IMG/VR virus record: IMGVR_UViG_3300022924_000005
Span: 1-48,352 of that record
Strand: one strand, 5' to 3'
DNA: 48,352 nucleotides
Source of the DNA: a virus
The notes beneath the pieces are model-generated. The model made no database searches, had not been told where the DNA came from, and saw only the letters and a list, made by a program, of their open reading frames with translations. Positions 17,834-24,522 of this stretch are shown here, one piece after another. The translations under genes were made by a program, and so were the position numbers. The first letter of the stretch is position 1; each line of letters begins with the position of its first letter.

Positions 17834-18319
17834 CTAGTTCCAGACGGCTCCGTCAGTTTGATCACCACCTGCAATACGTCCATCGACGAGTTGCTGTTCG
17901 GTAGTTTCGATTCTGCCGTCAATCAGCCCTTCAGAAGTTTCAGATTTAGTGACAGTCGGCGGTGCCTGAGTTGCCGTCGCCTTCTCTATAGCAAGATCGA
18001 GTGCTGCTTCGTCAATTACCGTAGCTATCGAGTTAGATTGTATTACTCCACCCGGTGCATACTCAGTAAGTCCAGTACCCTTAATAGGATCAGAGATTCC
18101 GAGAGAGCCTGCCGGAACTACGAAGTCTTCAAAGAAAACTGATGGTTCATCGTTTAAATGAGAAGCTGGCAAATCAATACCGGCAGGTACATTAGTATAG
18201 TGAGCCTTCAGTAGTTCATTAACTAGCTTAGAAGCATTCTTCTCTTGTGATAGTAATGGCAATACATCCTTGTGGATATAAATAAGTTTCTTGTTCTTTG
18301 GGGCTGATTTCTTAACCAT
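17834..18319 (-). CDS. Ribbon-helix-helix-like protein, 161 aa
   Basis: Residues 11-41 (KKLIYIHKDVLPLLSQEKNA continuing into SKLVNELL) have the strand-helix-helix pattern of RHH DNA-binding domains. The remaining 120 residues are low-complexity, acidic and probably unfolded. Directly upstream of terL, it could be a DNA-binding packaging partner or a regulator of the late arm, but a small terminase would normally have an HTH and an oligomerising helical core, not seen here. It overlaps the previous gene by 8 bases. Confidence 0.6.
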   Translation of the reverse strand: MVKKSAPKNKKLIYIHKDVLPLLSQEKNASKLVNELLKAHYTNVPAGIDLPASHLNDEPSVFFEDFVVPAGSLGISDPIKGTGLTEYAPGGVIQSNSIATVIDEAALDLAIEKATATQAPPTVTKSETSEGLIDGRIETTEQQLVDGRIAGGDQTDGAVWN

Positions 18320-18494
18320 GGAATCCCATCTCCTCTTCTTCGTCTTCTGGTTCGTCGTTAGTTTCTACACCGAGTGTTTCCTCGATCTCCATGTACAGGA
18401 TGTCGAGTACATTAGCACCTGCAGCGCTAGGGCTGAATGCCATAGACTTTGATAGATTCCGGATCAACCAGAGTAATTTAAGTTTCTTAATCAT
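18312..18494 (-). CDS. Small hypothetical protein, first gene of the late arm, 60 aa
   Basis: Starts MIKKLKLLWLIRNLSKSMAF, amphipathic and basic, with a very acidic C-terminus (NDEPEDEEEEMGFHG). I choose the ATG at 18494 because GAAAGG is correctly spaced before it and because the longer frame would begin upstream of the predicted transcription start. The pattern of basic amphipathic helix plus acidic tail is unassigned. Confidence 0.65.
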   Translation of the reverse strand: MIKKLKLLWLIRNLSKSMAFSPSAAGANVLDILYMEIEETLGVETNDEPEDEEEEMGFHG

Positions 18495-18522
18495 TTCGTA
18501 CCTTTCTTTTAATTCTTCTGAT

Positions 18523-18558
18523 ATCATAGCAAAAGGTATATACATATTCAATGGTCTA
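18523..18558 (-). promoter_or_regulatory. Late-type promoter for the packaging unit
   Basis: Minus strand: TAGACC (18553-18558), one base, TTGAAT -35 (18546-18551), 17-base spacer, TATGAT -10 (18523-18528). It is placed immediately after an intrinsic terminator that ends a short upstream leader, so the late arm is insulated from the leftward early-type promoters. Confidence 0.75.
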
Positions 18559-18559
18559 G

Positions 18560-18666
18560 GAAAAGAAAAGAACCCAAGGCGTTCGCTACGAGGGTTCTGT
18601 ATATTCTTATTGTGAACTTGACCACCCGAGTGTATAAGTTCAAGAGAGTTTTAGGACCGTCTCTAT
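18560..18666 (-). ncRNA. Short leftward leader RNA (about 105 nt)
   Basis: Bounded by an early-type promoter and an intrinsic terminator, with no start-codon ORF of note. It can fold a TGAACTT/AAGTTCA hairpin (18606-18643 region) before the terminator stem and carries GACGGTCC near its 5' end, complementary to GGACCGTC in the leader made from the promoter 320 bases upstream. Either a small regulatory RNA or an attenuated leader; I cannot tell which. Confidence 0.5.
18561..18598 (-). terminator. Intrinsic terminator between early-type leader and late promoter
   Basis: Minus-strand stem AGAACCC / GGGTTCT (18592-18598 with 18569-18575), 16-base loop, followed by TTTTCTTTTCC. It separates the leftward leader promoters from the late-type promoter at 18523-18558. 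Confidence 0.75.
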
Positions 18667-18672
18667 ACTTAC

Positions 18673-18701
18673 ATCTTAGCACAGGCTATTTCATTTGTCA
18701 A
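18673..18701 (-). promoter_or_regulatory. Leftward early-type promoter 1
   Basis: Minus strand: TTGACA -35 (18696-18701), 17 bases ending TGTGC, TAAGAT -10 (18673-18678). The TGTGC next to the -10 places it in the same class as the rightward early promoters, not in the TAGACC class. Confidence 0.75.
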
Positions 18702-18989
18702 TAGTATTCTCACTTATTTTTTAGTACTCAAAGTAGTCCCGATTTTCTTACGTGTAACAGCGGGACCGTTAATCAATCAAGTAATACCTAATCAAAGGGC
18801 GAGCGATGCTAATAGCGGAGCTAAAGAATCGATTATCTTATGATGGTATGTTTATTAAAGTACAGGGGTTCACGGAGTAGAACAGATTAGTGCAATACGA
18901 GCTTTACGATAGCCTAAAACGCTGAATGCATTTACCAGGACAGTTTATACTCTTACCTGGAAGCCATACATAGGGACGGTCCAAGAGTT
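18702..18989 (-). ncRNA. Possible leftward leader RNA from promoter 2
   Basis: About 290 bases between the two leftward early-type promoters with no usable reading frame. Potential structures on the minus strand: CCAGG/CCTGG near the 5' end and GTCCCG/CGGGAC (around 18735-18767), plus GGACCGT pairing with ACGGTCC in the same transcript. No U-tract follows, so transcription probably continues into the next leader and its terminator. Existence of the RNA is inferred from the promoter only. Confidence 0.35.
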
Positions 18990-18995
18990 ATATTC

Positions 18996-19024
18996 ATCAT
19001 AGCACACCGTGTTTTAAATGTCAA
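18996..19024 (-). promoter_or_regulatory. Leftward early-type promoter 2
   Basis: Minus strand: TTGACA -35 (19019-19024), 17 bases ending TGTGC, TATGAT -10 (18996-19001). Near-consensus in every element, but no gene follows for more than 500 bases. Confidence 0.75.
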
Positions 19025-19029
19025 CCCTT

Positions 19030-19755
19030 TTCTTTTACAATATTTGTGGGACCTCTGTAATTTTTTTGGGTACCAGAGGGAAATATATTTTTATGGAGAA
19101 CTAGCAAGGATTCTTTGCATGTTCTTGTGGAATATTTTTTATGGACGTATGAGGGCTTAGACTAATACCCCACCCCCGGTACATATAATCTTCACCATCC
19201 GGGTGCTATAGGGGTCTGATGGATGATCATACAATAACAACACAATTAAAACTATTAAACAATAAAAAACAAATAAAGAAAGATAAAGACTTATACAATA
19301 ATACATAAGGCTATATGGGTGTATGAGCCTATGTGTACATGCTACCCCCGTTGGGCTAGTGTTGGGCTATATTGTGCGACGTTAGCCATTCACGTGAAGG
19401 CTGATAGTATAGTCATCTATGTTCTTTGATGGGCCTTATATGGCCTTAGGTGAGGTCGATATTCAGCGGTATTGATCATATTGGTGTGTTTTAAGGGGTT
19501 ATTGGTAGATTGGGTGCGTTGTTGTATTAATGCTATTACCAACAAAACCATACGTAAGTCAACGATACGACCCGTATATCAATATCAAAGCTTATAATAT
19601 CACCTATAATAAAGGACCATTATAACTACATCTATATATGCTTATATAATAATAGTAATAGTTCTATACTACTCTACGTAATAATGACACTCATACCCCT
19701 GTTGTCTGAAAGGATCTCCCTTTTCTTCGGCGATTATATAATACAATGCGAGAAT
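19030..19755. other. Non-coding divergent region, candidate replication origin
   Basis: About 730 bases between the leftward and rightward arms with no credible gene. It contains short direct repeats (TTGGGCTA twice near 19351-19375; GGCCTTA twice near 19434-19452), an AGGCT/AGCCT inverted pair (19309-19335), a TTGGTA/TACCAA inverted pair (19502-19544), and a very AT-rich stretch (about 19580-19690) that could melt easily. Location at the divergence of the two arms and composition suggest an origin; no initiator-binding iterons are obvious. Confidence 0.35.
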
Positions 19756-19760
19756 TGTTA

Positions 19761-19789
19761 TTGCAATGTTAGCGTGAGTGTGATAGTAT
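19761..19789 (+). promoter_or_regulatory. First rightward early promoter
   Basis: TTGCAA -35 (19761-19766), 17-base spacer ending TGTGA, TAGTAT -10 (19784-19789). It is followed by AAAGGGG and the first small gene of the early arm. Confidence 0.65.
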
Positions 19790-19823
19790 AAGGGTAGGAC
19801 ATTAAACAAAGGGGCACAGCATT

Positions 19824-19952
19824 ATGACAAACCGCACACGAACACAGCTACACAATCAAGCAATAGAAAGCGCATCAGAGCTACTCGCCATTAGTGGTGT
19901 ATTTAGTGAAGAGCGTCTATCTAACCAACTAACTGCAACATGGAGCCAATAA
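19824..19952 (+). CDS. Small early protein, 42 aa
   Basis: Starts MTNRTRTQLHNQAIESASEL after a good AAAGGGG site, directly downstream of the first early promoter. Polar, largely helical, no membrane segment. Not recognised; first-expressed phage proteins of this size often act on host enzymes, but nothing in the sequence shows that here. Confidence 0.6.
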   Translation: MTNRTRTQLHNQAIESASELLAISGVFSEERLSNQLTATWSQ

Positions 19953-19956
19953 CACT

Positions 19957-20139
19957 ATGAGTCACAATAACCAACTAACAGTAAAGCGCCACCGTAAAGA
20001 GTTATCCGATATGATTATAGACATCATGCAAGATGAGAATGTAAGCTTACTACAGGCTTATGTCAAACTAGCCGGCATGGTTACGTCAGATGAGGTCATC
20101 AACCTTACAAAAGATAAGATTAAAGAGATGCAATCATAA
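19957..20139 (+). CDS. Small early protein, 60 aa
   Basis: Helical basic/acidic protein (MSHNNQLTVKRHRKELSDMI and onwards, ending DKIKEMQS). It follows the 42-aa gene after 4 bases, and its TAA overlaps the next ATG (TAATG). Unrecognised. Confidence 0.65.
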   Translation: MSHNNQLTVKRHRKELSDMIIDIMQDENVSLLQAYVKLAGMVTSDEVINLTKDKIKEMQS

Positions 20140-20204
20140 TGATCTGGTTAACAACTGAACTACAACGCATCAAAGCAACCTGGAACAGTGACTGCTCACT
20201 ATGA
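20139..20204 (+). CDS. Possible micro-ORF, 21 aa
   Basis: MIWLTTELQRIKATWNSDCS plus Leu. Its start overlaps the previous stop (TAATG) and its TGA overlaps the next ATG (ATGA), the coupling arrangement used by the neighbouring genes, which is the main argument that it is translated. Confidence 0.4.
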   Translation: MIWLTTELQRIKATWNSDCSL

Positions 20205-20311
20205 GTATCATACAAGTCGCAACACGTATCGCTATCTACATCGCATTTATTATCATCGTCATTGGATCCGTAAGTCTGGGGTTGCTGATCGCACAAACAC
20301 TAACAGTATAA
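20201..20311 (+). CDS. Small membrane protein, 36 aa
   Basis: Single hydrophobic helix covering most of the sequence (IAIYIAFIIIVIGSVSLGLL). Starts inside the stop of the 21-aa frame. Probably inserts in the host inner membrane; function unknown. Confidence 0.55.
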   Translation: MSIIQVATRIAIYIAFIIIVIGSVSLGLLIAQTLTV

Positions 20312-20324
20312 AAGGAGCCAAGTT

Positions 20325-20429
20325 ATGTTCACATCACTTGATTCAATAAGTATCAGTCTCGCATTGATTGGAATTGGTCTACTGATCATCGCCATCGTGC
20401 TAGAAAGACTAAACCTTAAAAAGAAATAG
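20325..20429 (+). CDS. Small membrane protein, 34 aa
   Basis: One transmembrane helix (ISLALIGIGLLIIAIVLERL) with a basic C-terminal KKK, predicting N-out/C-in. A strong AAAGGAG is placed before the ATG. Function unknown. Confidence 0.6.
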   Translation: MFTSLDSISISLALIGIGLLIIAIVLERLNLKKK

Positions 20430-20452
20430 CAATGCGTTGATCGCTCAGATTA

Positions 20453-20481
20453 TTGATCCACCAAGGACAATATGCTAGTGT
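20453..20481 (+). promoter_or_regulatory. Weak rightward early promoter
   Basis: TTGATC -35 (20453-20458), 17-base spacer ending TGC, TAGTGT -10 (20476-20481). Spacing fits the early class but both hexamers are imperfect. Confidence 0.4.
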
Positions 20482-20532
20482 AAGAGTACGGCCGTGAATG
20501 GATAAGTAAATATAAATGAGGAGTATGAAACC

Positions 20533-20697
20533 ATGACTCAACCTTATATCAATCAATCACAAGCTACAGTTAAAACGGAAGCACTCAACAAAGTACTAAG
20601 CATTGTATGGAATGAACTAGACGAACAGAAACAAGAGGCAGTGCGACAAGCACTAAGAGACAATAGAGTGAAGGTAGATAACAACGATCAACCATAA
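20533..20697 (+). CDS. Small early protein, 54 aa
   Basis: MTQPYINQSQATVKTEALNK start, then a helix and a polar C-terminus. GAGGAG is upstream; an intrinsic terminator follows 9 bases after the stop, so this gene ends the first early unit. Unrecognised. Confidence 0.6.
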   Translation: MTQPYINQSQATVKTEALNKVLSIVWNELDEQKQEAVRQALRDNRVKVDNNDQP

Positions 20698-20705
20698 ATA
20701 GCATT

Positions 20706-20727
20706 AAAGCCCTTCGGGGCTTTTTTG
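20706..20727 (+). terminator. Intrinsic terminator of the first early unit
   Basis: AAAGCCC (20706-20712), TTCG tetraloop, GGGCTTT (20717-20723) and a run of T. Textbook rho-independent terminator. Confidence 0.9.
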
Positions 20728-21037
20728 TTTATTTCAAATAAAAGATGACCTTACTATCAACTCATGTATTCAAACTGCCTTACAGGGCCTTAGGATGCGT
20801 CGTTATTTCCATTCTGCCGCAGATCAATAGGGGTGGAGATTAAAATAACACGTTTTAGCTTAAAAGATGAGTACTTATCCAACTTAGCATAATCTTTATA
20901 AAATCTATTGCATTATGAGCTGATCCGTGCTATTATTAATACATAAGCAAAGACAACCACTGCACCACAACATAGAGCAGTAACAGTCACCAAGCTTATA
21001 CATCTAAATAAGTAACACGAATAGGGGCAAAGATATT
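20728..21037. other. Intergenic region with one promoter
   Basis: About 310 bases between the terminator and the next small gene. Apart from the promoter at 20908-20936 and an untranslated leader of about 95 bases after it, I see no ORF or strong hairpin on either strand. Confidence 0.5.
20908..20936 (+). promoter_or_regulatory. Rightward early promoter
   Basis: TTGCAT -35 (20908-20913), 17-base spacer ending CGTGC, TATTAT -10 (20931-20936). It drives the run of small genes from 21038 to 23379. Confidence 0.7.
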
Positions 21038-21160
21038 ATGGTTAAAAAGATTACAGTTAAGCAGATCAAGACATCAAGCGTAGCAAAGGTATACACCGAA
21101 AGCTACAACCCAGACCGAAACAGTAAAGTAAAACCACTAACCACAATTCTATTCTACTAA
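21038..21160 (+). CDS. Small basic protein, 40 aa
   Basis: MVKKITVKQIKTSSVAKVYT start; strongly basic, no Cys. AGGGGC lies upstream. It is the first gene after the 20.9 kb promoter. Unrecognised. Confidence 0.55.
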   Translation: MVKKITVKQIKTSSVAKVYTESYNPDRNSKVKPLTTILFY

Positions 21161-21190
21161 GAATATAATTAACGAAAGACTAACACAAAC

Positions 21191-21328
21191 ATGTACGTAA
21201 ACTACTACAATAAAGAAACAAAGCGCCAGTACAATAAGAAAGCCCTGATTAAATGGTGCAAGGCAACCCTAGAGGTTACAGTATTATTGGTCATTATGGC
21301 AGCATTATCAATCGCATCTAATGCATAA
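21191..21328 (+). CDS. Small membrane protein, 45 aa
   Basis: Basic N-terminus (NKETKRQYNKKALIKW) followed by one hydrophobic helix (VTVLLVIMAALSIAS): an N-in, C-out single-pass protein by the positive-inside rule. Function unknown. Confidence 0.5.
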   Translation: MYVNYYNKETKRQYNKKALIKWCKATLEVTVLLVIMAALSIASNA

Positions 21329-21342
21329 GGGGGAAAAAGATT

Positions 21343-21555
21343 ATGTCACTATCATTAAACTTTGAACCACACTCATACTATATGGGATGGGCGATCAAGT
21401 ACCACGGTAAGATGACCTGGGATAATCCAGGCAACGAACGCGGCTATATCTGGGAAGCGTTCACGGATGACGGCAATACCTATCAGGTGCTACACATCGA
21501 GGCCGACACACTCAAAGAACTTAAAGAACTAATCAAAGAACGGGAAAATAGATAG
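21343..21555 (+). CDS. Hypothetical protein, 70 aa
   Basis: Aromatic-rich beta N-terminal part (SYYMGWAIKYHGKMTWDNPG) then a charged C-terminal helix (LKELKELIKERENR). AAGGGGG is upstream. The next gene starts one base after its stop. Unrecognised. Confidence 0.65.
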   Translation: MSLSLNFEPHSYYMGWAIKYHGKMTWDNPGNERGYIWEAFTDDGNTYQVLHIEADTLKELKELIKERENR

Positions 21556-21556
21556 T

Positions 21557-21871
21557 ATGAAGCTATACATAATCAATGCCACACCGGTACAAAAGGTATT
21601 CACCGAACAACAGAACGTGGATAATATCAATGACTATCCAAAGGTGGTAGCCGGTGTACTGAAAGCTAGAGGTATAGACGGGTTTACTATCTATCAAGTA
21701 CAAGGATACTGGAAAGGTGAGTCAGAGGTATCATTTAAGATTGAGTTAGCTATTGAGGATCAGGTGTTCGTAAGGTCGATTATGCACGATATAGCTATTG
21801 AACTACGTGACATGTATTTACAAGATAGCGTTATGTTAACTTACCCAAACAATACAGTGGAGTTTATATAA
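21557..21871 (+). CDS. Hypothetical protein, 104 aa
   Basis: Alpha/beta protein (MKLYIINATPVQKVFTEQQN start; a strand pair YQVQGYWKG and VSFKIELAI). Its TAA overlaps the next ATG. No family recognised. Confidence 0.65.
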   Translation: MKLYIINATPVQKVFTEQQNVDNINDYPKVVAGVLKARGIDGFTIYQVQGYWKGESEVSFKIELAIEDQVFVRSIMHDIAIELRDMYLQDSVMLTYPNNTVEFI

Positions 21872-22014
21872 TGGATACATTTGTAGAATCGCAGATCAAT
21901 AAACTGGGCGAGGCCCTGTCCTATAAGCTAAAGATCACCAGTGAGCACGGTGAAACTATGTGGATGGTAATCGTTCCCGAAGAACTAAAAAAGATTAAGG
22001 AAATATTAGAATAA
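21871..22014 (+). CDS. Small hypothetical protein, 47 aa
   Basis: MDTFVESQINKLGEALSYKL start; a strand-strand-helix layout (MWMVIVPEEL then KKIKEILE). Start and stop both overlap neighbours by TAATG, so it is tightly coupled within the unit. Confidence 0.6.
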   Translation: MDTFVESQINKLGEALSYKLKITSEHGETMWMVIVPEELKKIKEILE

Positions 22015-22373
22015 TGGATAGCATCGAAATATCAGATATTACTACATCTCGATTGCAAGAATTAGTATCAAGTTTATGGATGCAAGAGGGCATAGCAATA
22101 GACCTTGAGGACATACACTATAGCATAATGAATCGCGAGGAATGGATCTACGTAGACAGCGATCTAGTCTATCCAACCGAAGATATACCTGATCAGTTCG
22201 GTGTCTACGTCGGTTATGCCGGTGGAGATATGCACTCTAGTCCGGTAGTCACAGAAATTGATCGTATGAGTGAACGGCGCAAGGACAAGGCTAAGCGCTT
22301 ACTGGATTTGTTCCGGGACACATATGTGTTAATCACTAAAGATATTAATGCATTAACGTCGGTGGAGGTATAG
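22014..22373 (+). CDS. Hypothetical protein, 119 aa
   Basis: Acidic N-terminal half (MDSIEISDITTSRLQELVSS), a central aromatic/acidic region (WIYVDSDLVYPTEDIP) and a basic helix (DRMSERRKDKAKRLLDLFRD). No family recognised; cytoplasmic. Confidence 0.65.
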   Translation: MDSIEISDITTSRLQELVSSLWMQEGIAIDLEDIHYSIMNREEWIYVDSDLVYPTEDIPDQFGVYVGYAGGDMHSSPVVTEIDRMSERRKDKAKRLLDLFRDTYVLITKDINALTSVEV

Positions 22374-22375
22374 AG

Positions 22376-22648
22376 ATGGCTAACCTAAAGGGTGTACCGG
22401 TTGAGAATATAAACGCCGGTATAGTAAAGCTAAAGAGGTTCCCGAACGGCTATGTATTCTGGTACTACATGACCATCAAGGGTGTGGATGTACGTATAGA
22501 CAAGACACTATATAAAACTATTAAGAAAGTATTGGAGTCGAATAGGATGAATAGGGACGAAGAATCACAAGAGTTGTTCGATGAGGACATGGCGGCAGAG
22601 GGTAAAATAATTGACGGGGAGAACCGACAGAATGACCAAGCGCAATAA
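22376..22648 (+). CDS. Hypothetical protein, 90 aa
   Basis: Compact beta N-terminus (FPNGYVFWYYMTIKGVDVRI) and an acidic, probably disordered C-terminus. The ATG is 2 bases after the preceding stop. Its end overlaps the next gene by 17 bases. Unrecognised. Confidence 0.65.
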   Translation: MANLKGVPVENINAGIVKLKRFPNGYVFWYYMTIKGVDVRIDKTLYKTIKKVLESNRMNRDEESQELFDEDMAAEGKIIDGENRQNDQAQ

Positions 22649-22859
22649 AGAACTAATCACACCAGAGCTAGGCGCATCATTGATCGCTATTGTCGTATCT
22701 ATTGTGGCATTATGGCTAGTGCTAGAGAATAAGCCCATCTTATCAGGATATAAAGAGGCTAACTGTCATGTTATCCAATACGAAGATGGCAGTAATGCCT
22801 GTATCGTTAAGATGGATGACCGCGACCAGGTTATTAAAGTGTACAAGGCAGCTAGGTAG
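22632..22859 (+). CDS. Single-pass membrane protein, 75 aa
   Basis: One transmembrane helix (SLIAIVVSIVALWLVLENK) after a short charged N-terminus; the rest (ANCHVIQYEDGSNACIVKMD) is an extracytoplasmic-type beta segment with two Cys that could form a disulphide. I prefer ATG 22632 over an upstream in-frame TTG because GGGGAG is well placed. Function unknown. Confidence 0.6.
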   Translation: MTKRNKELITPELGASLIAIVVSIVALWLVLENKPILSGYKEANCHVIQYEDGSNACIVKMDDRDQVIKVYKAAR

Positions 22860-23093
22860 TTGCCGGCCATACAAGTAAGACACGAGGGTCGTCAACATGA
22901 TATAAGGGTACTACCTGACTACCTTCGTATCAATTACACATACCAGTACATCATGCAACTAGATCCTGAACTGTCGAAGAAACAGGCAAAACAGGTGTTA
23001 GATGCTATGAAAACAACTTACGATCACGTTAAGGGAATTAATGAGGCGATAATTTTAAACCTCGCAAGAGGAGTGAAAGGCGGATTACTATAA
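22860..23093 (+). CDS. Hypothetical protein, 77 aa (TTG start)
   Basis: Begins with TTG directly after the preceding TAG, giving MPAIQVRHEGRQHDIRVLPD and a helical C-terminal half. No nearby ATG fits. Stop overlaps the next ATG. Unrecognised. Confidence 0.55.
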   Translation: MPAIQVRHEGRQHDIRVLPDYLRINYTYQYIMQLDPELSKKQAKQVLDAMKTTYDHVKGINEAIILNLARGVKGGLL

Positions 23094-23209
23094 TGAAGGC
23101 AATAACATTTAATGGAGACGAAATTATAGTCGTTGATGATATGATTGGTTTTGTTCCGGCTAATGGTCGCGGAGGCAACACTATAATCATATCAGGGGGT
23201 AAACCGTGA
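23093..23209 (+). CDS. Small hypothetical protein, 38 aa
   Basis: MKAITFNGDEIIVVDDMIGF start, all beta-like, Gly-rich end. Overlaps both neighbours (TAATG and GTGA), hence probably real. Confidence 0.5.
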   Translation: MKAITFNGDEIIVVDDMIGFVPANGRGGNTIIISGGKP

Positions 23210-23379
23210 GCTATGCAGAAGATTATGGATATGATAGCTATGATCCAGGGGATGAGATTAACGAACAGACCGCCAGAGATATTACCTCGTTGTTATGGGA
23301 ATTTTTCAGTGACAATAAGGGTGTTAGCTGGGACACGCTAAGTATGTTTGACTTTTATAAGTGGTTAAGAAACAGATAG
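23206..23379 (+). CDS. Small hypothetical protein, 57 aa
   Basis: GTG start; very acidic Tyr-rich N-terminus (SYAEDYGYDSYDPGDEI) followed by an aromatic helical region (SLLWEFFSDNKG, FDFYKWLRNR). Last rightward gene before the leftward island; its stop overlaps the end of the convergent 92-aa gene by 15 bases. Confidence 0.55.
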   Translation: MSYAEDYGYDSYDPGDEINEQTARDITSLLWEFFSDNKGVSWDTLSMFDFYKWLRNR

Positions 23380-23643
23380 ATTACTAGGACATTCTTTATT
23401 CATACATATGCCAGCTACGCGTATTGATTCACATAGATTACAGGGCACAACATCTAAAGCCTGGAGGGTCACAATGTCCTTCCGGGCTTTCTTTGCTCTT
23501 GTGGTTTGAGGAGTCTTCTTAGTTTGCTGTACGTGGACATCATAGACGGTGCCTTTGTATACAATCTCAAAGACCATGCCGGTTTTAAGCATGATCTTGA
23601 ATAGAGGGAATATGTTTTTCTTAAACTGAGTGAGGCTAAGCAT
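23365..23643 (-). CDS. Putative zinc-binding protein with Phd-like N-terminus, 92 aa
   Basis: The first 40 residues (MLSLTQFKKNIFPLFKIMLK and a following beta pair ending VYDVHVQ) resemble the start of Phd/YefM-type antitoxins, which bind DNA. The C-terminal CNLC...C....C (C-x2-C-x8-C-x4-C) looks like a small zinc ribbon. Third gene of the leftward island, overlapping the small-terminase candidate by 8 bases. DNA binding is an inference; no toxin partner is seen. Confidence 0.5.
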   Translation of the reverse strand: MLSLTQFKKNIFPLFKIMLKTGMVFEIVYKGTVYDVHVQQTKKTPQTTRAKKARKDIVTLQALDVVPCNLCESIRVAGICMNKECPSNLSVS

Positions 23644-24190
23644 CTGGGAATATACTATTAAGCATACCGACTTCGTCTTTGTCGTGGATAGCTTGTAATA
23701 GAACCATTAAATTTTTCTTGTTCTCTTCTGGGTTAGTAGCGATAGAGGTTGGTCGGCCGGCTTCGATCTGTGACTGGTTAAACATCTCTTTAGATACGGT
23801 AGTAAGGTCTTTAATAGATATGTTGTTCATCTGTTCAATGTGTCGCTTCTGAGTAGCGTAGTCAGCAAAGTCAATAAGTCCGTCATCATACATCTGTTTT
23901 ACTTCGGCAATCTCTTTGGCTGCTAGTTCTTTGTTGTCTAGCTTTTCCTCTAGTTGTTTGCGAGCCTTGTCTAAGATCTTAGTTGCCTTAGATGTCTCAT
24001 GCACCACTAGTGAGGTCTTGATCTGCTCCAGAGCTGCGGTGTTACGCTGCTTAATATCAGTGATAGCTGACATACTAAGAGAAATGCCCTCTTGTGCGAG
24101 TGTATCAACGATACTAGAATAAGGATCACCCCTAGCAATAAGGGCAACGATTCTAACTTCTGTCTGTGTGTCGATCTTCCGTAGTGCCAT
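23636..24190 (-). CDS. Probable terminase small subunit (HTH), 184 aa
   Basis: Residues about 10-50 (RIVALIARGDPYSSIVDTLA, then SLSMSAITDIKQRN) read as a helix-turn-helix, followed by long helices. The segment ISIKDLTTVSKEMFNQSQIE then AGRPTSI matches the helix-plus-GxPT block frequent in phBC6A51-type small terminases, which recognise the packaging site. Length fits. GGAG precedes the ATG, which lies inside the KH gene. It is encoded far from terL but from a late-type promoter, consistent with a packaging role. Confidence 0.5.
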   Translation of the reverse strand: MALRKIDTQTEVRIVALIARGDPYSSIVDTLAQEGISLSMSAITDIKQRNTAALEQIKTSLVVHETSKATKILDKARKQLEEKLDNKELAAKEIAEVKQMYDDGLIDFADYATQKRHIEQMNNISIKDLTTVSKEMFNQSQIEAGRPTSIATNPEENKKNLMVLLQAIHDKDEVGMLNSIFPDA

Positions 24191-24425
24191 TGTCGTGCTC
24201 CTGTATTTGGATCTTAATTCTGTGCTTGCCGTCTATACCAACGACCTTTGCCAGTGTGCGTAGTGCATCTATGGTTGAACCATTGCGACCTAGTAACGAT
24301 GCGATACTAACGCCGTTTGGGTGGATAGTAATAACAGCGCCGTGTTCATCTTGAACGTGCGTTACTGTGGCTTTGTCGCCTAAGATTGTCTTTACCGATC
24401 CCTCTGAGAGTTCTATGCTATTCAT
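24153..24425 (-). CDS. KH-domain RNA-binding protein (KhpA-like), 90 aa
   Basis: Residues 30-76 form a KH core: a strand, then GVSIASLLGRNGSTIDALRT with the GxxG loop GRNG (46-49), a helix continuing LAKVVG, and a strand (KHRIKIQIQE). This matches KhpA/type II KH proteins, which bind RNA in many bacteria. A phage-encoded copy could act in post-transcriptional control or RNA chaperoning. First gene of the leftward island, 9 bases downstream of its -10 element, so its transcript has essentially no leader. Confidence 0.7.
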   Translation of the reverse strand: MNSIELSEGSVKTILGDKATVTHVQDEHGAVITIHPNGVSIASLLGRNGSTIDALRTLAKVVGIDGKHRIKIQIQEHDNGTTEDRHTDRS

Positions 24426-24433
24426 ATGTTAGT

Positions 24434-24469
24434 ATCATATAGTAGTGGATAACTTTCATCAATAGTCTT
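24434..24469 (-). promoter_or_regulatory. Late-type promoter of the leftward island
   Basis: Minus strand: AAGACT (24464-24469, a variant of TAGACC), one base, TTGATG -35 (24457-24462), 17-base spacer, TATGAT -10 (24434-24439). Same geometry as the late-arm promoters. Back-to-back with the rightward promoter whose -35 starts at 24471. Confidence 0.6.
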
Positions 24470-24470
24470 A

Positions 24471-24499
24471 TTGACTTATGGGTGTGAGTGTGCTATGAT
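24471..24499 (+). promoter_or_regulatory. Rightward early promoter
   Basis: TTGACT -35 (24471-24476), 17-base spacer ending GTGTGC, TATGAT -10 (24494-24499). Drives 24523-27667. Confidence 0.8.
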
Positions 24500-24522
24500 G
24501 AGAGTATAAAAGAAAGGATGCT

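Noticed and set aside
18806-18880. Rightward 24-aa ORF (MLIAELKNRLSYDGMFIKVQ and on)
   Set aside because: AAAGGG precedes it, but it has no promoter, no overlap with neighbours and lies opposite the leftward leader; too short to support.
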